This document shows, in pieces, positions 41,813 to 51,571 of a DNA stretch of 64,000 nt. A program made the translations under genes and the position numbers. The first letter of the stretch is position 1. Each line of letters starts with the position of its first letter. Under the pieces are notes generated by a model, which was not told the origin of the DNA, made no database searches, and saw nothing but the letters and a program-made list of their open reading frames with translations. The DNA lies in the NCBI RefSeq assembly GCF_947493125.1, contig NZ_CANLQB010000011.1, positions 62,001 to 126,000 of the forward strand, given 5' to 3'. The stretch comes from an uncultured Roseobacter sp. GTDB taxonomy: Bacteria > Pseudomonadota > Alphaproteobacteria > Rhodobacterales > Rhodobacteraceae.

Positions 41813-43993
41813 ATGACCCTCGACACAACACGCCGCAGTTTTCTGAAAGGCGCCGCAGCCGCGGGCGCCGTCCTCTTCATCGGTGCCCGTCCGGACGGGG
41901 CGCTCGCCGCCGCCGGGGAGAGCACCGCCTTCAATCCCTTCGTCAAGATCGCGTCGGATGGCACGGTGACGGCCATCGTCAAACATGTGGAGTTCGGGCA
42001 GGGGCCCGCCACCGGCCTGTCGACGCTGATCGCCGAGGAAATCGGGTTGCGCATGGACCAGATCACCTATGACTTCGCGCCGTCGAATGCCGAAGTTTAC
42101 AACAACTTCGCCTTCGGTCCGTTCCAGGGCACCGGCGGCTCGACCGCGATGGCGAATTCCTTCCAGCAGTACCGCACCGCCGGGGCCGCCGCGCGTGAGA
42201 TGCTGATTGCTGCCGCCGCGCAGAGCTGGGGCGTCGATGCCTCGGAGCTTTCCATCGAGGAGGGCGTCGTGACCGGCGCGGGCCAATCCGCGCCCATCGG
42301 TGAGTTCGTCGCCGTGGCCGCCACGCTCGACGCGCCCGAGACACCTGCGCTGAAAGACCCCGCCACGTTCAAGCTGATCGGCAATCCCGACATCCGCCGC
42401 CTCGACAGCGCGATCAAGGGCGACGGGAGTGCCATGTTCGCCATGGACCTGCATCTGCCGAACCAGATGGTCGCGATGATCAAACGGCCCGAGCAGCGCG
42501 GTGGCCTCGCCACCGGCTTCGATGACAGTGCTGCGCAAGAGGTGAAGGGCTACATCATGTCCGCCGTCCTGCCCAACAGCGCAGGTGTCGCTGTCTATGC
42601 CGAGAGCACCTGGGCGGCGATGCAGGCGCGCGATGCGGTCGAGGTGGAGTGGGACCTCTCCGCCGCCGAGACCCGCAGCTCGGACGAGATCGAAGCGGAA
42701 ATCCGTGCGGCCCTCGACGCGGAGCCCACCTACAACGTGAATAAATCGGATCAGGCTGCGACCCAGGCGCTGCTCAACGGCGCGGATCAGGTGCTGGAGC
42801 AGAGTTTCTACTTCCCGCTGCTCGCCCATGCCCCGATGGAGCCGCTCAATTGCACCATCGAAGCCACCGAAGACGGCGGCATCCGGTTGCATGACGGCTG
42901 CCAGTTGCCCACCGGGCCGCATATGGCGCTCTCGCAGATCTTCGAGCTGCCGATGGAGAAGATCGAGATCAAGACGATGCTCGCGGGCGGCTCCTTCGGG
43001 CGCCGTGCGACCCCGGATGCGGATTATCAGGTCGAGGCCGCGCTGGCCTTCGTGGTCACCGACCGCTCGCGCCCGGTCAAGCTGGTCTGGTCGCGCGAGG
43101 ATGATCTGCGCAGCGGCTATTACCGCCCCGCCTTCGGTCACAAGGTCAAGGTCGGTCTCGACGCCGACGGCCGGATCGTCGGCTGGGATCACCGGATCGC
43201 GGGGCAGTCGATCATGAAGGGCACCGCGTTCGAGCCGATGCTGGTGCATGACGGCGTGGATCACAGCTCCGTCGAGGGTGCGTCCGACACGCCCTACCAG
43301 ATCCCCGGCGCCTTCTTCGGCCTGACGGATACGGAGAAGGCGACCAGCACGCTCTGGTGGCGCTCGGTGGGGCACACCCACACCGCCTATGTGATGGAGG
43401 TCATGATGGACATGGCCGCCAAGGCAGCGGGTCAGGACCCGGTGGCCTACCGCCTCAGCTACCTGACCGGCGGGGCCGATCAGGACCGGCTCGCCGGTGT
43501 GCTGAAACTGGCCACTGAGAAAGCGGGCTGGGGCAGCGCGCCCGCAGGCCACGCGCAAGGTGTCGCGGTGCACAAGTCCTTCGGCTCCTACGTGGCTGAG
43601 GTGGTCGAGGTCTCCGGTTCGGCTGAAGACGGTGTGCGGATCGAGAAGATCACCTGCGCCGTCGATTGCGGCCTGCCCGTGAACCCGGATGTCATCAAGG
43701 CACAGATGGAGGGCGGCATCGGCTACGGCATCGGCCATGTGATGCGTGACCGGATCACGCTCACCGGCGGCGCGGTCGATCAGTACAACTTCCCCGACTA
43801 CGAGCCGCTGCGCATCGGCGATATCGCGGCCATCGACGTGCATATCGTGCCCTCCGCAGAAGCCCCGACCGGTGTGGGCGAGCCGGGCACACCGCCTGCC
43901 GCGCCCGCCCTGGCAAATGCGATTGCGGCGGCCAGTGATGATCTGCGGGTCTCCAGCCTGCCGATGGACGAGAACGGCGTCGCCTTCGCCTGA
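41813..43993 (+). CDS. iorB: Molybdopterin-binding subunit of an IorAB-type oxidoreductase
   Basis: 726 aa from ATG at 41813. Tat signal TRRSFLKGAAAAGAVLFIGA at the N-terminus, so it works in the periplasm. Molybdenum-cofactor motifs are VEFGQGPATGLSTLIAEEIG, GGSFGRRATPDADYQVEAAL, SVGHTHTAYVMEVMMD and GVGEPGTPPAAPALANAI with the catalytic Glu. It oxidises aldehydes or N-heterocycles by hydroxylation; the true substrate is open. No cytochrome subunit is adjacent. A strong hairpin follows the stop. Confidence 0.88.
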   Translation: MTLDTTRRSFLKGAAAAGAVLFIGARPDGALAAAGESTAFNPFVKIASDGTVTAIVKHVEFGQGPATGLSTLIAEEIGLRMDQITYDFAPSNAEVYNNFAFGPFQGTGGSTAMANSFQQYRTAGAAAREMLIAAAAQSWGVDASELSIEEGVVTGAGQSAPIGEFVAVAATLDAPETPALKDPATFKLIGNPDIRRLDSAIKGDGSAMFAMDLHLPNQMVAMIKRPEQRGGLATGFDDSAAQEVKGYIMSAVLPNSAGVAVYAESTWAAMQARDAVEVEWDLSAAETRSSDEIEAEIRAALDAEPTYNVNKSDQAATQALLNGADQVLEQSFYFPLLAHAPMEPLNCTIEATEDGGIRLHDGCQLPTGPHMALSQIFELPMEKIEIKTMLAGGSFGRRATPDADYQVEAALAFVVTDRSRPVKLVWSREDDLRSGYYRPAFGHKVKVGLDADGRIVGWDHRIAGQSIMKGTAFEPMLVHDGVDHSSVEGASDTPYQIPGAFFGLTDTEKATSTLWWRSVGHTHTAYVMEVMMDMAAKAAGQDPVAYRLSYLTGGADQDRLAGVLKLATEKAGWGSAPAGHAQGVAVHKSFGSYVAEVVEVSGSAEDGVRIEKITCAVDCGLPVNPDVIKAQMEGGIGYGIGHVMRDRITLTGGAVDQYNFPDYEPLRIGDIAAIDVHIVPSAEAPTGVGEPGTPPAAPALANAIAAASDDLRVSSLPMDENGVAFA

Positions 43994-44004
43994 GCCCGAA
44001 CCTC

Positions 44005-44033
44005 GGCGTCACCGGGCCGCCCCCGGTGACGCC
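44005..44033 (+). terminator. Hairpin after iorB
   Basis: GGCGTCACCGGG pairs perfectly with CCCGGTGACGCC over 12 bp around a 5-base loop, 12 nt after the iorB stop codon. There is no T-run after it, so termination may be partial or Rho-assisted, or the hairpin may protect the 3' end. Confidence 0.55.
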
Positions 44034-44498
44034 ATCCAGACCTCTGCAGCAGGGTTCGGTCCACCCTCGGCACCCCCGGATACCGTGATCCCCGTCGCTG
44101 ACCGGGACCGTACTGCCTGCAATTTGCGGATTTGATTTGAACCTATCGAGGTTCGCGCCAGTGCGCGGGGTCCGGCCAAGCGCCTCATGGCCATCGGTTC
44201 CGTTCGCTGAAACCTGTCCCGAATTCTGTCTCGAGCTGCATCAGGACCCAAAAGATGTCGCCCCGTCCAAGCCCGGGGGATGCGCTGACAGGCGATCAAA
44301 TGTGACGCACCGCGGACATTGATCGCCAGCGGAGGTGGGGCCGCACCGCTGCGCAGGTAGGCAGGGTTTCGCAGGGCCTCTCTCTCAGCGGTCGCCAGTG
44401 CCGCAGCCACCCGGCAGCCATTTGCCGATCTCCTGCAACACAAGGGCGCGCCGCGCGGTCTCGCCGTGGCGGTGACCCCGCAGCGCGCCCGCGCCGGG
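44034..44498. other. 465-bp region without a gene
   Basis: Between the iorB hairpin and the convergent GNAT gene. Open frames of about 60-145 codons exist but are Arg/Ala/Pro-rich with no ribosome binding site or domain pattern. Nothing identifiable. Confidence 0.55.
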
Positions 44499-44963
44499 CT
44501 AGAGCGTCTTTCGGAAGATCACCTTGTCATCCCCCGCCGCCCAGAAACCCGCGATGCGGGCCTCCTCGCTGTATCCGATCTTGCCGTAGAACCGGCGGAC
44601 GGAGGCGAACGCCTCCGTCCCCGATGTCTCGACAATCAGCAGCCGCTGCCCCGCCGCGCGCAAGTGGTCCTCCGTCGCGCGGACGAGAGCCGCTCCGCGC
44701 CCGGCCCCGTGTTGCGTGGGATGCACCGCCAGCGCGCGCAGGTTCCAGGTGCCGTCGGTGAGCGCCTCGGGTTCGGCATAGCTGAGGCCCACAGGGGCCC
44801 CCGCGACCACGCAGCTCAGCCAGAGCGCGGCGCGCTCTCCGGTCAGCGCCGGCGCCAGCATCTCCGCCAGCATCTCGCTGGGAAAGAGCCCGGTGGCCTG
44901 AACCACCTGCTCCAGCGCGGCCAGATCACCCCGCTCGGTCGGTCGTAGGGTCATATCTGTCAT
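44499..44963 (-). CDS. GNAT acetyltransferase, likely antitoxin partner of YjhX
   Basis: 154 aa GNAT fold. The acetyl-CoA loop is seen as LAVHPTQHGAGRGAALVRA, with VETSGTEAFASVRRFYGKIG near the end. In E. coli the toxin gene yjhX (topAI) is paired with yjhQ, a predicted acetyltransferase that acts as its antitoxin. Here the same order, toxin then GNAT with 8 nt between, supports the same role. It could also be an unrelated acetyltransferase. Confidence 0.8.
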   Translation of the reverse strand: MTDMTLRPTERGDLAALEQVVQATGLFPSEMLAEMLAPALTGERAALWLSCVVAGAPVGLSYAEPEALTDGTWNLRALAVHPTQHGAGRGAALVRATEDHLRAAGQRLLIVETSGTEAFASVRRFYGKIGYSEEARIAGFWAAGDDKVIFRKTL

Positions 44964-44971
44964 GTCGTCTC

Positions 44972-45229
44972 CTATCTGTTGTCGAGTTGCGCCCGCACGG
45001 CGGTGATGCCCGCCCGCGTGGCCCGATACGGTTGGCCCTGTCGCGACCGGATCAAGCCGCGTTTGCGCAGCCGGTCAAAGAGCGTCAGCGTGCAATCGGT
45101 CAGCACATGACCGTCACGGGTGACGCAAAAGACCTCGTGGACCTTGCCGCTCGGCAGGCGCTCAAAGTGGATCGCCCCGCCTTGCGCAAGGGCATGCAGC
45201 ACACGCTGCTCGTGTTTTGAGATATTCAA
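44972..45229 (-). CDS. yjhX: YjhX/TopAI family protein (topoisomerase I inhibitor toxin)
   Basis: 85 aa, the same length as E. coli YjhX. Strong likeness as I recall that sequence, notably the start [18 protein letters not shown], the middle [18 protein letters not shown] and the end [20 protein letters not shown]. In E. coli the protein binds and blocks DNA topoisomerase I. First gene of a two-gene unit with the GNAT protein. Confidence 0.9.
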   Translation of the reverse strand: MNISKHEQRVLHALAQGGAIHFERLPSGKVHEVFCVTRDGHVLTDCTLTLFDRLRKRGLIRSRQGQPYRATRAGITAVRAQLDNR

Positions 45230-45423
45230 TGGACTGTCTCGTGAGTTGATGTCATCAGAACGGGCGTCCGGGCCGGTGCGCGGACGTCCTATGGCTCAGA
45301 TCGGTCCAGGCTGGCTGGACCCTAGCGCCGGGTCTCTGTCGTAGACATACAAACTCCATCGTCCCGCAATCCTGGGGACGTGGCGCAGTCTCTAATCGAA
45401 CACGTCGTTTTCGGCAAGCCTGC

Positions 45424-46632
45424 TCAGCAGGATGTGTCGCGCAAGGCTGCGGCGCGCTGTTCAAGCCAGCGACGCGAAGGCGCGTCCGTGCACAGTGCGA
45501 TGGCCTTGGCATAGGCCTCCGCCGCCTCGCCGCGGCGGTCCATCCGCTCCAGGCAATGGGCGCGCACGGCCTGGGCGGGCTGGTATCGGGCAAGCCCGTC
45601 AAAACCGATCTGATCGAGCAGCGCGAGGCCCTCTGCTGGCCCCGCATCTTCGGCCACCGCCGCCGCGCGGCTGACCGCCGCGCCAATGGTCGGGAAGGCC
45701 TGCACCAGGCCAGCATAGAGCTGCGACAGAGCGCGCCAATCGGTCCGGCCGGTCACCGCGCGGGCCGCATGCACCGACTGGATCGCCGCCTCCAATTGAA
45801 ACCGCCCCGGCACCCCATGCGTCGCCGCCCGCTGCAAGAGCGCGGTGGAGCGGTCGATCAGGGCCTTATCCCAAAGCGTCGTGTCCTGCTCCGGCACGGG
45901 CACCAGCACCCCATCCGCGAGGCGCGCATCCCGCCGCGCCTCGATAAAGCCGATGAGCGCGGTCAGCCCCAGCGCCTCCGGATCGTCCGGCGCCAGATCG
46001 GCCAGCACGGTGCTGAGGAAGAACGCCTCGTGCGAGAGATCACCCGCGCCCGCCATCCAGTCCACCGCATAGGCGCCATAGACCGCCTCCAGCACCGCGC
46101 TCATGCGGCTGGGGTAGTGCGCGGGCTCCGGCACCACGAAGGGGATGCCCGCCGCCTTGATCTTGCGTTTGGCGCGCACCAGCCGCTGCGCCATGGCCGC
46201 CGGTGAGGTCAGAAACGCCCGCGCGATCTCCTCGGCCTCCAGCCCCAGCACCGTCTGCAGCATCAGCGGCGTGTGCACGCCCGCATCAATCGCCGGATGT
46301 GCGCAGACAAAGAGCAGTTTCAGGCGTTCGTCGAGGCTCTCATCTGTCTCGGCGGGCGCGGCCATCTCGGGCACCTCCTCGATGATCACCAGCCGCTGAT
46401 CCTTGCGCGCGGCATCGATGCGCTTGTTCCTGGCCACGGTGAGCAACCAGGCCTCGGGCCGGTCCGGCACACCCCGCGCGGGCCAGGTCGTCAAAGCAGC
46501 GACAAAGGCGTCCGCCAAAGCATCTTCGGCGGCGATGATGTCACCGGTGCTGCTGGCGAGCATCGCCAGCAGCTTGCCGTACGCCCCGCGCGCCACATCC
46601 TCGGCGCGTCGGGCCGCGTCCTGCGGGCTCAA
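45424..46632 (-). CDS. ECF sigma factor, ECF42 type with long C-terminal extension
   Basis: 402 aa, twice the length of a simple ECF sigma factor. Region 2 is seen as EDALADAFVAALTTWPARG with PEAWLLTVARNKRIDAAR, region 4 as TPLMLQTVLGLEAEEIARAFL. The C-terminal 220 residues form a helical, TPR-like extension (for example GRFQLEAAIQSVHAARA, RRGEAAEAYAKAIAL), the mark of the ECF42 group, which has no anti-sigma factor and is encoded next to DGPF proteins. Exactly that neighbour is present with an ATGA overlap. Confidence 0.9.
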   Translation of the reverse strand: MSPQDAARRAEDVARGAYGKLLAMLASSTGDIIAAEDALADAFVAALTTWPARGVPDRPEAWLLTVARNKRIDAARKDQRLVIIEEVPEMAAPAETDESLDERLKLLFVCAHPAIDAGVHTPLMLQTVLGLEAEEIARAFLTSPAAMAQRLVRAKRKIKAAGIPFVVPEPAHYPSRMSAVLEAVYGAYAVDWMAGAGDLSHEAFFLSTVLADLAPDDPEALGLTALIGFIEARRDARLADGVLVPVPEQDTTLWDKALIDRSTALLQRAATHGVPGRFQLEAAIQSVHAARAVTGRTDWRALSQLYAGLVQAFPTIGAAVSRAAAVAEDAGPAEGLALLDQIGFDGLARYQPAQAVRAHCLERMDRRGEAAEAYAKAIALCTDAPSRRWLEQRAAALRDTSC

Positions 46633-46982
46633 TAGTCACCCATGGCTGAGGCGCGGATTTCGACCTTCCCGGTCTTGGCGGCCGGGCATTTCTCCGCCCA
46701 GGCAAGGGCCGCATCCAGATCCGGCACCTCGATGGCAAAAAACCCGCCAAGGCTCTCCTTGGTCTCGGCAAAGGGGCCGTCCTGCACCCGTGTCTCTCCG
46801 TCTTTCAGCGTGATCGTCGTCGCCGTCTCCGCCGGGTGCAGCCAGTCGGTATCGACAAACACCCCCGCCTCCTGCAACGCCCCGATATAGGCGCCGTAGA
46901 CCTCCTTCTCGCGCGCCCAGTCCTCGGGCGTCATATGGGCAAAGTCCGCCGGGTCGGAATAGAGCAGAAATGTGTAACGCAT
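46629..46982 (-). CDS. YCII-related DGPF-domain protein
   Basis: 117 aa single YCII domain. The signature is VQDGPFAETKESLGGFFAIE; the start MRYTFLLYSDPADF is typical. These proteins accompany ECF42 sigma factors and are thought to be under their control, but their reaction is not known. Overlaps the sigma factor start by ATGA. Confidence 0.92.
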   Translation of the reverse strand: MRYTFLLYSDPADFAHMTPEDWAREKEVYGAYIGALQEAGVFVDTDWLHPAETATTITLKDGETRVQDGPFAETKESLGGFFAIEVPDLDAALAWAEKCPAAKTGKVEIRASAMGDY

Positions 46983-47008
46983 GGGTTTTCTCCTGTTTGC
47001 TGAGGGTA

Positions 47009-47521
47009 TTAAGCGGCGGCCTTGCGCAGGTTTTCAAGACCGAGCTCGAGGGTCGGGCCCATCATGCGCTCCATGAAGAGGCCAAAGACGCGGAACACCG
47101 GGTTGATCCCCATGTCGCTCTCGATGCGCCAGGTCACCTGCGTGCCGGTCTCGGAGGGCACCGCGTGGATCGCCTGCGTGGGCTGCCCCATCGCACCCAG
47201 ATCAATGGCATAGCGTACCGTGTCGTCGGTCACGCCCGCCACGGTCTGCTGGCCTTTGCCCTCCTTGCCGTCGAAGTGAAAGCCCGACCCCACGCCCGCC
47301 TCCGGTCCAAAGAGGTCGATCTTCAACTCCGGATCGCGTGTCTTGTAGGGGTTGAACGCCTGATAGCCGCTGTTCGACGCGGCAAGCGACAGCACGGCCT
47401 CCGGTGTGGCCTCCAGAACTGCCGAACGTTCCACGCTCACGTGCCGGGGCAGGGCGAGCGTGGCCGCACTCAGCGCGATCAGGCCGCCCGCGATCCACAG
47501 GGCCGGTGTTGCAAATGTCAT
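47009..47521 (-). CDS. SRPBCC-family protein
   Basis: 170 aa. A hydrophobic N-terminal segment (IAGGLIALSAATLAL) may anchor or export it. The rest fits the polyketide cyclase/START-like SRPBCC fold (SVERSAVLEATPEAVLSL, GSGFHFDGKEGKGQQTV, TQVTWRIESDMG). First gene of the unit with the DGPF and sigma genes after 26 nt, and a candidate target of that sigma factor. Ligand unknown. Confidence 0.82.
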   Translation of the reverse strand: MTFATPALWIAGGLIALSAATLALPRHVSVERSAVLEATPEAVLSLAASNSGYQAFNPYKTRDPELKIDLFGPEAGVGSGFHFDGKEGKGQQTVAGVTDDTVRYAIDLGAMGQPTQAIHAVPSETGTQVTWRIESDMGINPVFRVFGLFMERMMGPTLELGLENLRKAAA

Positions 47522-47627
47522 GTCTCTGTCTCCTCGTGTTTGGCGAAGGGCAGGTGTGCCGCTTCACCTCCACGACGGACGGAGAGCGCACCAATCGACA
47601 AAAGGCGCAAAGTTTTTTTCAGGTTTG

Positions 47628-48638
47628 TTACGCGCAGCGCGACGCGGGCACCGTCACCTGCCCGACAAGACACTCATGATCCGAGAGTGGCGTGTCATCG
47701 GGCGTCAGCGCAGGCACGATCTGACCACCCGCGCCCGTCAGCCCGCGATGGCAAAACCAGTCGAGCTTCATCTTGCGGGTCGGGTGCGGGGTGATCAGGC
47801 TCTTGCGCGTGGTGGTGCCGTCGGGCGTCAGTGACCAGGCATAACCCCGCTCTTCGGCCAGCGCAAAGAGTGTCTCCTGGCGCCAGTCATAATCAGGGGG
47901 CATGTGGTTGCCGGTGTTCAGATCACCACCGATCAGCACCGGCATCTCCCCCGCGAAGACCTCGACCTCCGTCAGCAGTCGCGCGAGTTCCGCATGGCGA
48001 TGGGGCGCCTGCGCGTTGCTCTCCAGGTGGGTGGAGACCACGCAGACAGGCCCCGCTTCCGTGGGCAGCACCGCCGCCACGGCCATCCGTCCGCCCACGC
48101 GGGGCTGGTCTGTCTGGCCGGCCGCACCGGTGAACCAGTGCCCGTCCCGGTCAAGACGGATCAGCGCCAGCCGCTCAAACGGGGCAGCGGACAGGATGCC
48201 ATTCCCGTGCCAGCCCCGCGCATTGAAATCGTCCTTGCAGAAATGCCGTTCCGTCGGGCCACCGAGGCCCATCTCGTAAAACTCGACGCCAAAGGCGTAG
48301 TGCATCCCCATGGCCTCGGCCATCGCGGCCACGGTGTTGCGCTGGCCGGTCCGGGCCATGCCGCTGTCCATTTCGCTGAGCAGGGCCACTTTGACATCAT
48401 GGCGCTGCAGCAAGGCGGCGCTTTCCTCCGGGTCGAGGCAGCGCTCCACGTTCCAGGCGGCGATAGACAACCGGCCCGCCAACGGCGCGTCGGGGCCAGA
48501 GCCGCCTACCTCCAGCCCGGTCATCGCCGGGATCTCCCGCATCAGCTGCGCATGGGCCTCAGACGTGCGCGCAGCGGAGAAGATCGCCGCGCGCTGGCTG
48601 TCCGTCACATCCGGCAGCCGGTCAAAGATCTGCGTCAC
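47628..48638 (-). CDS. Endonuclease/exonuclease/phosphatase-family hydrolase, ugp-linked
   Basis: 336 aa EEP-fold metal hydrolase. Catalytic elements are the Asn of AAWNVERC, the Glu of [26 protein letters not shown] and the terminal LSDHECLVG. Family members cleave phosphodiesters in nucleic acids, sphingomyelin or inositol phosphates. It overlaps the ugpC stop by ATGA, so it probably works with the Ugp importer, in the place where many genomes carry the glycerophosphodiesterase ugpQ. No signal peptide; cytosolic. Confidence 0.88.
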   Translation of the reverse strand: MTQIFDRLPDVTDSQRAAIFSAARTSEAHAQLMREIPAMTGLEVGGSGPDAPLAGRLSIAAWNVERCLDPEESAALLQRHDVKVALLSEMDSGMARTGQRNTVAAMAEAMGMHYAFGVEFYEMGLGGPTERHFCKDDFNARGWHGNGILSAAPFERLALIRLDRDGHWFTGAAGQTDQPRVGGRMAVAAVLPTEAGPVCVVSTHLESNAQAPHRHAELARLLTEVEVFAGEMPVLIGGDLNTGNHMPPDYDWRQETLFALAEERGYAWSLTPDGTTTRKSLITPHPTRKMKLDWFCHRGLTGAGGQIVPALTPDDTPLSDHECLVGQVTVPASRCA

Positions 48639-49684
48639 AGCCGGCGGCCTGCCTCAGCGTCAAAGAAATGCACCGCGCCGGGTTTCAGGGCCACCTTGGC
48701 AGGCCCGGTCTGCGCCGGTTGATCCTTGTTCACGCTGACCGAGAAGGGTTGGCCGCTCAACCGGCCGTGCAGCAGCCGGTGCGCGCCCAGCTCTTCCACG
48801 ATCTCGACCTCAAACGGCAGGGGGCCGCTGGCATCCAGCGCCACATCTTCAGGGCGAATACCAATCTGGATCTTGCCGGTGTGGCTCGGCGCGCCCGCAC
48901 CATTCAGCGACACACCCCCATCCAGCGTCGCCTGTTGCCCATCGCTGGTGCCGGTGAAGATGTTCATCGGCGGCGCCCCCATGAAACTCGCCACGAAGGT
49001 CGAAGCGGGCTGGCTGTAAATCTCGCCCGGCGTGCCGATCTGCTCGATCCGCCCGGCATTGAGCACGATGATCCGGTCGGCCAGCGTCATCGCTTCGACC
49101 TGATCATGGGTCACATACATCGCCGTCACGCCAAGGCGTTGCTGCAGCGCGCGGATCTCGATGCGCATCTGGTTGCGCAGCTTGGCATCCAGGTTCGAGA
49201 GCGGCTCGTCAAAGAGGAACAGCTCCGGCGAGCGCACGATCGCGCGCCCCATCGCCACCCGCTGCCGCTGCCCGCCCGACAGCTGGCTGGGCCGCCGGTT
49301 GAGATACTCTGAGAGGTTCAGCATCTTGGCAGCTTCAGCCACCTTCTGGTTGATCTCGGCTTTGGGCAGCCCGCGGTTTTTCAGCCCATAGCCCATGTTC
49401 TTGGCGACCGTCATATGCGGATAGAGCGCGTAGTTCTGGAACACCATCGCGATGTTCCGATTGGCCGGTTCCACGTCATTCATGACCGCATCACCGATCA
49501 TCAGCGTGCCATCCGTAATCTCCTCCAGCCCGGCCACCATGCGCAGCAGCGTGGACTTGCCACAGCCCGATGGCCCCACCAGCACCACCAGTTCGCCATC
49601 GGGGATGTCGATGTCACAGGGCTCCACCGCTTCCACCCCATTGGGGTAGACCTTGCGCACCCCGTCCAGTTTGACCTTTGCCAT
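48635..49684 (-). CDS. ugpC: Ugp-type ABC transporter ATPase
   Basis: 349 aa ATPase of the carbohydrate-uptake type 1 group. Walker [14 protein letters not shown], signature [14 protein letters not shown], Walker [20 protein letters not shown], then the C-terminal regulatory (TOBE) domain with [10 protein letters not shown]. It serves the two permeases upstream in the operon. Assigned as UgpC from the binding protein rather than from the ATPase itself. Confidence 0.9.
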   Translation of the reverse strand: MAKVKLDGVRKVYPNGVEAVEPCDIDIPDGELVVLVGPSGCGKSTLLRMVAGLEEITDGTLMIGDAVMNDVEPANRNIAMVFQNYALYPHMTVAKNMGYGLKNRGLPKAEINQKVAEAAKMLNLSEYLNRRPSQLSGGQRQRVAMGRAIVRSPELFLFDEPLSNLDAKLRNQMRIEIRALQQRLGVTAMYVTHDQVEAMTLADRIIVLNAGRIEQIGTPGEIYSQPASTFVASFMGAPPMNIFTGTSDGQQATLDGGVSLNGAGAPSHTGKIQIGIRPEDVALDASGPLPFEVEIVEELGAHRLLHGRLSGQPFSVSVNKDQPAQTGPAKVALKPGAVHFFDAEAGRRL

Positions 49685-49696
49685 TCGCGTGGCTCC

Positions 49697-50602
49697 TTAC
49701 TTGTCGGATTCTGTGAGGCCCTTGACGAACCAGCTTTGGAAGAACACCACCACCAGAACGGGCGGTGTCATGGCGATGATCGCAAGCGCTGCGGCCTCGC
49801 CATATTCGGGGGTCGAAGAGCCATCGGCATAGGCCTGCATGATCTGCCGGATGCCGCGCACCAGGGTAAACAGGCTCTCATCGGTGGTGATCAGCGTGGG
49901 CCAGAGATACTGGTTCCAGCCGAAGACGAACATGATGATGAACATCGCCGCGATCATCGTCTGGCTGAGGGGCACGAGGATATCGATGAAGAACTTCACC
50001 GGGCCTGCGCCGTCGATCCGCGCCGCTTCGATCAGCTCCTCCGGCACGGACATGAAGAACTGCCGGAAAAAAAACGTCGCCGTTGCCGAGGCGATCAAAG
50101 GCACAATGAGGCCCGTATAGGTGTTGCCCAGGTTCATCCAGGTGATGACCTCATAGGAGGGCAGGATGCGCACCTCCAGCGGCAGCAGAAGCGTGGTGAA
50201 GATCATCCAGAAGGCCAGCGTGGCAAAGCGCAGGCGGAAGTAGACGATGGCATAGGCCGCCATCATGCCCACGATGATCTTGCCGATGGCAAAGCCGATC
50301 CCGAGGATCAGCGAGTTGGCCAGCATGGTCACGCCATTCACGCTGTCGGTGAAGCCGCCGTACTCGAAGAGGGCCGCGTTGTAGTTGTTCGCCATATCGT
50401 CGGAGAAGCCGAATTGCAGGCCCTCGCGGTGCAGCGTGATGTCGTCCCAGCTTGAGGAGGCGAAGATCATGAAGACCGGCACCAGCATCAGCAGCGCGCC
50501 GGCGATCAGGATCGCGTGGTCGCCGATGTGTTCCCATTTGATGCGCTTGGCGGGGCGGGCGGTCGATTGCGCTTCGATGCGGCTTTCGGTGATATCTGCC
50601 AT
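49697..50602 (-). CDS. ugpE: Ugp-type ABC permease (UgpE)
   Basis: 301 aa, six predicted helices. Longer than usual at the N-terminus because of a soluble segment (MADITESRIEAQSTARPAKR). The EAA loop is EELIEAARIDGAGPVKFFID, followed by PLSQTMIAAMFIIMFVFGWN. Second membrane subunit of the importer, between ugpA and ugpC. Confidence 0.9.
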   Translation of the reverse strand: MADITESRIEAQSTARPAKRIKWEHIGDHAILIAGALLMLVPVFMIFASSSWDDITLHREGLQFGFSDDMANNYNAALFEYGGFTDSVNGVTMLANSLILGIGFAIGKIIVGMMAAYAIVYFRLRFATLAFWMIFTTLLLPLEVRILPSYEVITWMNLGNTYTGLIVPLIASATATFFFRQFFMSVPEELIEAARIDGAGPVKFFIDILVPLSQTMIAAMFIIMFVFGWNQYLWPTLITTDESLFTLVRGIRQIMQAYADGSSTPEYGEAAALAIIAMTPPVLVVVFFQSWFVKGLTESDK

Positions 50603-50614
50603 CTGCCTGCCTCC

Positions 50615-51496
50615 TTACGTATAATGTATGCGGCGTTCCAGGAAGCGGAACTGCACGACGGTCAGAATGAGCACCAGCACCATCAGCACGACCGACTGCG
50701 CCGAAGAGCCGCCCAGATCACCGCCCCGGAAGCCATCGACAAACACGCGATAGACCAGCGTCATCGGGTTGTTGCCGGGCTCGCCCTTCACGATGGTGTC
50801 GACGATGCCGAAGGTATCAAAGAGCGCATAGGTGATGTTGATGATCAACAGGAAGAACCCGGTGGGTGCGAGCAGCGGGAAGGTGATGTCCCAGAACCGG
50901 CTGCTGCCCGAGGCATTGTCGATCAGCGCCGCTTCGCGCACCGATCTCGGGATGGCCTGCAGACCCGAGAGGAAGAAGATGAAGTTGACGGGGATCTGTT
51001 TCCAGATCGAGACCGTGATCATCGCCGCCGCCGTATCCCAGTAGTTCACACCGAGGCGGTAGTCATAGCCGAAGCTGGCCAGCAGCTGCGTGATGTTCCC
51101 GCGCGACTGATCGAACAGCATCACACCCATCAGTCCCGCCACGGGCGGCGCGATCGCATAAACCCACATCAGCAACGTGCGATAGGTCTTGGCGCCGCGG
51201 ATCACCTTGTCGGCCTTCACGGCCAGCAGCAGCGCGATGGCCAGCGAAAAGAACGTGACCAGCGTGGTGAAGATCACCGTGAACCAGAAGCTGGAGAGAT
51301 ACGTGCGCGACGTTGTCAGACGGGTGTAGTTGTCCATGCCCACATAGGTCGACCCAAAGCCGAAGGGGTCCTGCAGGTAGAAGGAGGACTGGATCGCATA
51401 GCCCGCGGGCCAGTAGAAGAAGATGGCGATGATCACCAATTGTGGGATCAGCAACAGGATCGGAAAGCCGATCTGCCCAAAAGCGGCGCGTTTCAC
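50615..51496 (-). CDS. ugpA: Ugp-type ABC permease (UgpA)
   Basis: 293 aa with six predicted helices; GTG start at 51496 after a GGGGGGA ribosome binding site. EAA loop seen as PRSVREAALIDNASGSSRFW, then DITFPLLAPTGFFLLIINIT. First membrane subunit of the importer, 75 bp after the binding-protein gene. Confidence 0.9.
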   Translation of the reverse strand: MKRAAFGQIGFPILLLIPQLVIIAIFFYWPAGYAIQSSFYLQDPFGFGSTYVGMDNYTRLTTSRTYLSSFWFTVIFTTLVTFFSLAIALLLAVKADKVIRGAKTYRTLLMWVYAIAPPVAGLMGVMLFDQSRGNITQLLASFGYDYRLGVNYWDTAAAMITVSIWKQIPVNFIFFLSGLQAIPRSVREAALIDNASGSSRFWDITFPLLAPTGFFLLIINITYALFDTFGIVDTIVKGEPGNNPMTLVYRVFVDGFRGGDLGGSSAQSVVLMVLVLILTVVQFRFLERRIHYT

Positions 51497-51571
51497 TGGT
51501 TGGTCCCCCCTGCCCAGTTACAAGTGCAACGGTGGCCAGGCACGGGCCCGGCCACCGTTCGTGTTCTGTGC

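Noticed and set aside
41684-43843. Minus-strand open frame of 719 codons antisense to iorB
   Set aside because: Codon-mirror of iorB; residues such as HRR and DDP runs reflect the opposite strand and no motif is present.
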